In this document: one piece after another, positions 58,414-64,000 of the stretch
Layout: each line of letters begins with the position of its first letter
How positions within the stretch are numbered: position 1 is the first letter of the stretch
Made by a program: the position numbers and the translations under genes
Notes under the pieces: model-generated
The model's database searches: none
The model's input: only the letters and a program-made list of their open reading frames with translations
What the model was told of the DNA's origin: nothing
Assembly: GCF_028748105.1 (NCBI RefSeq)
Contig: NZ_CP118168.1
Coordinates: 992,001 to 1,056,000 of the forward strand
Length of the DNA stretch: 64,000 nucleotides
Source of the DNA: Entomospira nematocerorum
GTDB lineage: Bacteria; Spirochaetota; Spirochaetia; WRBN01
Direction of reading: 5' to 3'

Positions 58414-60516
58414 CTATCGCATTACTGTTATCGGCGGAAAGTATCCACTCTGAGTTAAGCCACTTTGACTTTGTATCGCTGCCATCAGCGAGAGCTGCAC
58501 ATAATCTTTCCCATGATTACTAGGTGTTGTTGATGTATAGTTAATAGCATAAAGACCACTTGCTCTGGATCTTGCGATATCAATAATTTCAGCAACACCG
58601 CGTGGTCGCATCAGGTAGAAAGATTGCCCTCCTGTCTCCGCTGCAATTGATTCATAAATACGGTTATATCCAGATTGTTCTAGGTAGATAGGATAAAATG
58701 CGATATTGTTGTTCTGTAGATAACTAGCAAGATCTGGAGCTGAAAATTGGTGAATATTACTAGGATCCTTTCCTGATGTAATGAAAAATACTGCTAGTCG
58801 GGCATTTTTATTAATGAGATGAGACCCTGCTAGTCGAAGTCCTCGATCAAATCGCCAGTTATTTTTAAGGAAATTGGGGAATATATTTTCCAGCTGTAGG
58901 GCGATTTCTTGTGTATTATTAAGTCTATTATGAATCGGTTGCTCACTTGCCCAAACGATATCAAAGTGATCATCGTTGTTGAAATTTTGAACCAGACTAT
59001 GGATAGCGGTATCAATGAGAGCTTTATTCGACTGCATATGATCACTTGATTCTACTAAAATCACAGAGGTTAGACTGCCATCTCGACGACGATCAAGCGT
59101 TTGTACGACTAAGGGAGCATGTGCTATGCCGTTTTCTTGTGCCAAAAAGTTGGCATCACTTAAACCCAGAACAGGCTTTCCTGAGCGACTTTGTACGGAT
59201 GCGATCACTTGCATTTGAGGGAAATTTTGACTGATCACTTGATGAATATTGAGAAAAAATCCTCCATAAAGCTCCGATCGTGGGATAAGATAGGTAATAT
59301 TGTCTTGCGCTTGATCTGCAACTACAATAGTTCCATTGCGATCAATATCTAGACTAACAATACGTTGTGCACTCTCATTAAGAGTTGTGGTTTCGATGAA
59401 GGATTTATTTTCTAGGTTATATTGGAGTACACGACGACCATCAGCAATAAGCAGTCTATTATTAGACATTATCGCAATATTCTCAGGTTGCTGCAGCTGA
59501 CCACGACCAATGCTACGTAGGTAGTTACCTGAGTGATCAAAAATATGAATCAATCGATCTTTCGTGTCAACAACAAATACCTCCATGGGAGTCACCGCGA
59601 TACCAGATGGTTGCTTGAGTCCCTCAAAAGTGGAACTTGCTGTACCAAGAGTCATGATATACTTCCCATTAAAGTCATACTTAACGACTTTGCCTCCGAT
59701 CCAATCGCTCACGTAGAGATATCCGTCTTCAGTTGCAGCCATATACTGTGGTCCTTGAAGATTCCCATCTTCTGCGTTTTGCCCGAAGGTAAGTAAACGA
59801 CGCCCATTGGGGTTGAGTAATGTTACACGACGACCTCGAAACTCCGTAACAAAGAGATTGCCATCATTCATGGCAAGAACCCCCCATGGTCCATCCAATT
59901 GCATGATTCCACCGGTAAATCGTGTACGTAGATTGCCATTGACATCAAAGACAGCAATATTATTACTAAGATAGCCCGCTACATAAGAAAGGGTTCCTAG
60001 TGGGTCATTGCTGACATCTGTAGGTCCTTGAAAGCGTACAGTACGTTCGTTTCTACCGACAATTTCATGGCGTACTGTCCATATATCTTGATCTGTGTTG
60101 TCCATGTATGGTGATGTACGAAAGAGTAGGGTATCAATGCGACTACGAAGCCAGCCACCCCCAATTTTATCATCATTTACAACACTTTGCCATTGGCGAA
60201 TGGCTAGATCCCCTAGGCCTGTTGCAAAATTTGCATTTCCAAGCCAGAGTCGATAGAGAGGCTCTTGTGGCTTGAGTCGAACGGCATTTTCAAAGTCTAA
60301 TAGTGCCTTGTTATAGAGTCCTTCGTGGAACGCACGAACTCCCCAACTAAACTGTTCCATTGCTTTAATACTATCAACATCAATGCGTTTAATGGGGGAA
60401 CCACTCTCTTCTAGGAGTGCATCTCCAGTGAAGGGATTGCCATCTGTCTGTGTTTGTCCAAAGATAAGATTACCAACAAGAAAAAAAAGAGTGATTAAAA
60501 GGGTGTATTGTTTCAT
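58414..60516 (-). CDS. Secreted TPR / NHL-repeat / VWA-like protein
   Basis: 700 residues. A signal peptide (1-20) is followed by a TPR region (about 52-112), a six-bladed NHL-type propeller (about 165-410) with repeats such as PWGVLAMNDGNLFVTEFRG, and a C-terminal von Willebrand A-like domain from about 480. The metal site of VWA, normally D-x-S-x-S, reads E-S-S-D-H (489-493), so metal binding may be lost. Treponema encodes a similar NHL protein of unknown role. Its start overlaps the stop of the TPR gene upstream, so both form a pair; a periplasmic or surface scaffold is likely. Confidence 0.8.
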   Translation of the reverse strand: MKQYTLLITLFFLVGNLIFGQTQTDGNPFTGDALLEESGSPIKRIDVDSIKAMEQFSWGVRAFHEGLYNKALLDFENAVRLKPQEPLYRLWLGNANFATGLGDLAIRQWQSVVNDDKIGGGWLRSRIDTLLFRTSPYMDNTDQDIWTVRHEIVGRNERTVRFQGPTDVSNDPLGTLSYVAGYLSNNIAVFDVNGNLRTRFTGGIMQLDGPWGVLAMNDGNLFVTEFRGRRVTLLNPNGRRLLTFGQNAEDGNLQGPQYMAATEDGYLYVSDWIGGKVVKYDFNGKYIMTLGTASSTFEGLKQPSGIAVTPMEVFVVDTKDRLIHIFDHSGNYLRSIGRGQLQQPENIAIMSNNRLLIADGRRVLQYNLENKSFIETTTLNESAQRIVSLDIDRNGTIVVADQAQDNITYLIPRSELYGGFFLNIHQVISQNFPQMQVIASVQSRSGKPVLGLSDANFLAQENGIAHAPLVVQTLDRRRDGSLTSVILVESSDHMQSNKALIDTAIHSLVQNFNNDDHFDIVWASEQPIHNRLNNTQEIALQLENIFPNFLKNNWRFDRGLRLAGSHLINKNARLAVFFITSGKDPSNIHQFSAPDLASYLQNNNIAFYPIYLEQSGYNRIYESIAAETGGQSFYLMRPRGVAEIIDIARSRASGLYAINYTSTTPSNHGKDYVQLSLMAAIQSQSGLTQSGYFPPITVMR

Positions 60517-61202
60517 TATCGTTTTGTCACGGCATGCCTAGCTGCTTCTAGGTGCTCCTTTATTACGGGATCATTTTCTCTCAAAGAGAGAGCACGTTGT
60601 AAATATTCGAGTGCATCGCTTTTTTTATTTAATTTGAGGCAAATCCAGCCAAGAGTATCGAGGTAGGATGCATTTTGTGGAGAGATAGATACTGCTCGGC
60701 GTGCATGACCTAATGCTTCTTCTAGGTGAGAAATATCATCAATCATGGCATACAAATATGCTAAGGAGTTGAGAGCATTTGCATTACCATTATCGAGATT
60801 AATTGCCTTGCGATATCGGCGAACAGCGACATCATAGCTTCCTTGAAGTTGCCCAACATATCCCCATAAAGCCCATATTTGACTGTTTTCAGGGGCATAA
60901 TCACTTAAAGATTCAAAAAGACTATGTGCCTTATCTAGTTGTTCCGTCTCAGTGTACAGATAGCCCAGTGAGAGCTTACTCTGTGTATATTGTGAAGGAG
61001 TTAATAGTTCATAATGAATAGATTCAAGTGCAATGATTGCTGCATCAAATTGCTTTAATCGAGTATAACAAAAACCTAAGTACATCATACTGATGCCTAA
61101 ATCAGTTTGTGAGGTCAGCAAAAATTTGGCTAAAGCACTCTCGTATTTACCCTCATTATAAAGATAAACACCGGCATTTTTAAGTTCCTCTTCCTCGTTC
61201 AA
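60516..61202 (-). CDS. Cytoplasmic TPR protein paired with the NHL/VWA protein
   Basis: 228 residues, starting at TTG 61202, which is the codon placed 4 nt after AGGAGGGG. There is no signal peptide. Five or so TPR units run from residue 5 to 220, for example AGVYLYNEGKYESALAKFL, LWGYVGQLQGSYDVAVRRY and NSLAYLYAMIDDISHLEEA. Its stop overlaps the start of the NHL/VWA gene by one base. Together they are probably an interaction module. Confidence 0.8.
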   Translation of the reverse strand: MNEEEELKNAGVYLYNEGKYESALAKFLLTSQTDLGISMMYLGFCYTRLKQFDAAIIALESIHYELLTPSQYTQSKLSLGYLYTETEQLDKAHSLFESLSDYAPENSQIWALWGYVGQLQGSYDVAVRRYRKAINLDNGNANALNSLAYLYAMIDDISHLEEALGHARRAVSISPQNASYLDTLGWICLKLNKKSDALEYLQRALSLRENDPVIKEHLEAARHAVTKR

Positions 61203-61273
61203 TCGACCCCTCCTTTACTTTTTTAGGTATAGTTGACTACGTCTTATAGATTATATCGGTCATTTGCTTACTG

Positions 61274-62191
61274 CTATTTACTCTCTTTTCTACGATAATA
61301 GGCTTCGATACGTTGGATTTGATCCTCGGTACCCGAATCTGCCCAAAACCCCTTGATTGGTTCTCCAAATAGTCTACCAGCTTGAGCTATTTGTGCGTAG
61401 AGTGTTTCATATTTTACAATTGTTTCATGTTTTTTGTATTCTAGCTCTAGGTTTTCCAGTGATCGCATTGTCCTAAAAATGGTATCATCGACGAAGTGCT
61501 CAATAAGATTTTTAGGATAAAAAATGATGGAGAAACCACTATTAATATAACTGAATGCCTGATTATTCTCTATAAAAAATGGATTACTTGTTACAGCCTG
61601 TTTTTCTAAGAACTGATAAATATTGTGTGTTAATGGGTCATAGTCAACCACTCCGTATGCACTAGACTCTTTATGCGGCACAGTGGTTAGAATATTAAGT
61701 ACAAATCCCTTCTCTGGGTCTTGCAACATTGTTGCATATTGATATGCATGCTGTATAGCCATGTCAATATCAAATTGAAGGAGATTATCTCCATTGGCAA
61801 GCAGGAGCGGGGTATTTGCTAAATGTCCTAGTTCATACATCTTGAGTAAGGGAGCAATTGTACCTGCTGGGTTTGCTTCTGTGGTAAAAGAGATTGGTAC
61901 CGGCATCTTTTTATCTTGATAATAAGCGATAATCATCTCACTGGCGAAACCTAGGCCTAGAGTGATATTAGTGATATTAGAGTTATGCATGTATGGTTGC
62001 ATATGTAGATCAAGCAAGGGAATGCGCGAGTTATGTATATTGAGTAGCGTTAATCCCTTTGGTCCTTCTTGGTTCCAATAATCTGTTAATTCTGGAAAGT
62101 CTGCTTTATTGATGATCTTTCTTTCGGCGGATAACCGACGTGCTTTACCACCGCTGAGAACGAGAACCTCGAATGGGTTTGAATTAGTCAT
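61274..62191 (-). CDS. Sugar-1-phosphate nucleotidyltransferase-like protein
   Basis: 305 residues from the ATG at 62191. The N-terminal LVLSGGKARRLSAERK is a GGxxxRL pyrophosphorylase signature with KADFPEL instead of the normal KxxxP lysine region, LLLANGDNLL near residue 130 fits the metal-binding Asp, and the C-terminal part is short with WADSGTEDQI. The activated sugar cannot be inferred. It is similar in type to galU at 38409, only distantly. Upstream is bactofilin on the opposite strand, sharing the promoter region. Confidence 0.78.
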   Translation of the reverse strand: MTNSNPFEVLVLSGGKARRLSAERKIINKADFPELTDYWNQEGPKGLTLLNIHNSRIPLLDLHMQPYMHNSNITNITLGLGFASEMIIAYYQDKKMPVPISFTTEANPAGTIAPLLKMYELGHLANTPLLLANGDNLLQFDIDMAIQHAYQYATMLQDPEKGFVLNILTTVPHKESSAYGVVDYDPLTHNIYQFLEKQAVTSNPFFIENNQAFSYINSGFSIIFYPKNLIEHFVDDTIFRTMRSLENLELEYKKHETIVKYETLYAQIAQAGRLFGEPIKGFWADSGTEDQIQRIEAYYRRKESK

Positions 62192-62313
62192 AAACAAACT
62201 ATCCCTGCTTTTTTTATCTATAAGTCCTAAAAGACTCTTTATTTTACTTGAAATAGTCAAAAAAATCTATATAATAAGAGATAGAAAGTGTAAAAAAGTA
62301 AAGGAGGTTTTTC

Positions 62314-62670
62314 ATGCCTGAAATTCATGCGAAAAAAATTGATGAAAGTAGTGTGGAGAGTGTTTTTCAAGAAGATTTTATCTTAGAAGGTAATGTAAAA
62401 GTCAGTAATGGCTTAGCGATCAAGGGTCGAGTTGTAGGCGATGTAAAAGTTGATGCCAATATCTTTATTGATAAGCATGCCAGTGTCATTGGTAATGTTG
62501 AAAGTTCAGAATCTCTTTATTTGTTGGGCGAGTTAAGAGGGGATGTGCGGACAAAAAGCCGAGTTGAAGTCATCGGGAAGGGTAAGTTGGATGGTGATGT
62601 TACAACAGGTCGCATGGTGATTGAAAATGGTTCTACCTTCAATGGAATATGTAAAATGGGGGATCAATAG
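62314..62670 (+). CDS. Bactofilin
   Basis: 118 residues, a polymer-forming cytoskeletal protein with a right-handed beta-helix core from about residue 20 to 100: NVKVSNGLAIKGRVVGDV, IFIDKHASVIGNVESSESL and VEVIGKGKLDGDVTTGRM are successive turns. Bactofilins help set cell shape and localise envelope proteins; in spirochaetes and Helicobacter they affect helical form. The ATG follows an excellent AAAGGAGG. The next gene, a TPR protein, begins within 2 bp of the stop. Confidence 0.92.
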   Translation: MPEIHAKKIDESSVESVFQEDFILEGNVKVSNGLAIKGRVVGDVKVDANIFIDKHASVIGNVESSESLYLLGELRGDVRTKSRVEVIGKGKLDGDVTTGRMVIENGSTFNGICKMGDQ

Positions 62671-62671
62671 G

Positions 62672-63364
62672 GTGATCAATGGATATCGTATTGTTCTTAT
62701 CTTATTGATTTTATTATCGCAGCTGCATATTATTGTTGCCCAAACACAACAGGATCGGGCAATAAGGCAGGCATCTATTGCTCTGAAGGAGCGTCGATAT
62801 GAAGATGCTATTAGACTTATAGATGAGTCACAGATCATCGCAGAGAAGTTGAAATATCCTACGGTATACTTTGAGGGTATGATAACTAAAATACGTGCGC
62901 TGGTTGAGTTGGGTCGCTATGAGGAAGCCTTGTCTTCTGCGGTAGAGATTGAGACTGGGGCAAAAAAAGATAGTCGCTTAATGCAATTACTTGGGGAAAT
63001 CTACTTTTATATGGGCGAGGGGATTAGGGCATTGCCGTATTTTGCAGATTATATCGCCTATAATCCAACCGGAGATGCCGTTGGAAGAACTTACTATCAA
63101 ATGGCAGAAGTTTATTTATTACAAGGCAGATATTATCAGGCAGAAATTGCACTAACAACGGCTGTATATCATAATCCATCGGCTGATCGATGGTGGTTTC
63201 GACTAGGCTATACACGTGAGCAAGTGAGTACCCTTGTCTCAGGAAGTGAGCGAATTTTTATGCTGAACAGTGCTAAAACTGCATACGAGCGTGCGGTTCA
63301 AATTAATCCTAGTAATAATGAAGCGAAAGAGAAAATTGCCGTATTAAAGCGTAGTTTGCGCTAA
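62672..63364 (+). CDS. Secreted TPR protein following bactofilin
   Basis: 230 residues when started at GTG 62672, which immediately gives a signal peptide (INGYRIVLILLILLSQLHIIVAQ). The GTG lies 1 bp after the bactofilin stop and behind GGGGGA. A longer frame to 62621 overlaps bactofilin and loses the signal. The mature part has TPR repeats around residues 30-190. The close linkage with bactofilin suggests a shared shape or envelope role. Its last 4 bp overlap the convergent glycosyltransferase gene. Confidence 0.78.
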   Translation: MINGYRIVLILLILLSQLHIIVAQTQQDRAIRQASIALKERRYEDAIRLIDESQIIAEKLKYPTVYFEGMITKIRALVELGRYEEALSSAVEIETGAKKDSRLMQLLGEIYFYMGEGIRALPYFADYIAYNPTGDAVGRTYYQMAEVYLLQGRYYQAEIALTTAVYHNPSADRWWFRLGYTREQVSTLVSGSERIFMLNSAKTAYERAVQINPSNNEAKEKIAVLKRSLR

Positions 63365-64000
63365 TTTTTTATATTATTAGATTGATAACTTTGCCATCCA
63401 TCTACAACAAGCTCTGCATCACTCTTAAATCGAAATCTATTTTGCATAACCCATTGGCGAATTTCCTTGAAGGTAGCAATCCAATTTTCTTCTCCCCATA
63501 ACCAGAAGAGTTGTGTGCGAGGAAGATAAGCACCTTTTTTACTCATGCGAACGCTTAAGGTCTTGAGAGCAAATCTTGATGTTGAATCATTGATACTTTC
63601 ATCATCAACAGGAAGAGAGTCAGCATAACTCACGCTAAGTGATGGATTGAGGACGATTTTCTCACCCCACATTGCTGCACGCAATCCAAATTCAACTTTT
63701 TGCCAGTATTCTGTTGTGATTGATGTATCATATCCTCCTAAATTCAAGAAACGGGGACGGTTATAAACTCCACAAAAATCTAAAGGCATAAATGTTTTAG
63801 GCTCTTCGACATTTTGTCCGCTGGTGCGTATAACACGAAATATGTCATTAGGTGGAAATACAGGCATAGATAGAGAAGGAATTTCTACCCCATGTGCATT
63901 ATAAAGCTGTGGTGTTGCACAAAGATCTTGTCGTTCTTCTAGTCGTAAAAATAAATGGTGTGAAACATCTTCAGCATTGAAGATCATATCATTCCATAAG
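63361..64000 (-). CDS. Family 2-type glycosyltransferase, C-terminal part (continues past window)
   Basis: The frame is open to the right edge (it reads Leu-Trp-Asn-Asp before the Met at 63987), so the start is outside. The region NLGGYDTSITTEYWQKVEFGLRAAMWGEK matches the acceptor-helix and D/E-x-W signature late in GT2 enzymes (GG-Y/F-D then E-F/Y-G-LRA), with VLNPSLSVSYAD. It is likely a surface glycan synthesis gene, like the one at 12493. The N-terminal donor domain is not in view. Confidence 0.7.
   Translation of the reverse strand, partial: LWNDMIFNAEDVSHHLFLRLEERQDLCATPQLYNAHGVEIPSLSMPVFPPNDIFRVIRTSGQNVEEPKTFMPLDFCGVYNRPRFLNLGGYDTSITTEYWQKVEFGLRAAMWGEKIVLNPSLSVSYADSLPVDDESINDSTSRFALKTLSVRMSKKGAYLPRTQLFWLWGEENWIATFKEIRQWVMQNRFRFKSDAELVVDGWQSYQSNNIKN

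Overview
The window is a dense, AT-rich bacterial chromosome segment (GC looks like the high thirties in percent) from a Gram-negative-type cell, most likely a spirochaete. The pointers are a large protein resembling a family I associate with spirochaetes at 16795-18336, a TPR/NHL/von Willebrand-A periplasmic protein resembling one I recall from Treponema, a bactofilin, several TPR proteins, YbbR and DUF2225 proteins, cheR/cheB, and SpoVG without any sporulation genes. I cannot name the genus; a low-GC host-associated member of the Spirochaetales is my guess. No rRNA, transposase, phage or CRISPR array is present. Two tRNA genes, Gln(UUG) and Lys(UUU), lie in the window, and neither encodes its CCA end.

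Layout. 1-1.7 kb: infC(partial)-rpmI-rplT followed by a coiled-coil gene and zapA, then a gene-free stretch that folds well and sits in the 6S RNA slot. 1.8-5.4 kb (minus): a secreted protein, YbbR, DUF2225 and truA; truA appears to start at an AUC codon. 5.6-12.2 kb: gpmI, then a minus-strand translation cluster spoVG, tRNA-Gln, rplY, pth, tilS, thiI and a threonine ammonia-lyase. 12.4-23.6 kb: a glycosyltransferase behind a T13 promoter spacer, copper ATPase, pyrR, the spirochaete-type protein, glycogen phosphorylase, acyl-CoA synthetase and a TPR protein. 23.6-32.7 kb (minus): UvrD-type helicase, lytic transglycosylase lipoprotein, LysM/degenerate M23 protein, cheB (no receiver domain), cheR, parB, parA and lapA. 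32.6-34.1 kb: a head-to-tail tandem duplication that carries two TM2-like genes and leaves recognisable stumps of miaB and lapA at its joint. 34-43.7 kb: miaB, tRNA-Lys, separate coaB and coaC, an SH3-like lipoprotein, galU, a hydrolase-like protein lacking its nucleophile, an RluA-family pseudouridine synthase, a LacI-type regulator with a 546-bp palindrome-rich upstream region, and trpS. 43.7-48.9 kb: ligA, an ABC ATPase-permease fusion, rpsB and tsf. 49-51.5 kb: five consecutive small membrane proteins (one of 33 residues) and a lipoprotein, the most accessory-looking part. 51.5-64 kb: holB-like, cvpA, murG, a small membrane protein, lspA, a Nif3-family gene, comM, the NHL/VWA protein and its TPR partner, a sugar nucleotidyltransferase, bactofilin, a TPR protein and a truncated glycosyltransferase.

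Most genes are housekeeping functions in compact operons with overlapping or abutting ends. The signals not explained by ordinary annotation are the non-canonical truA start, simple-sequence repeats in two promoter spacers (T13 and TA9) that could switch expression, the duplication scar, the structured RNA after zapA, the LacI upstream region with four palindromes, and the small-membrane-protein cluster.
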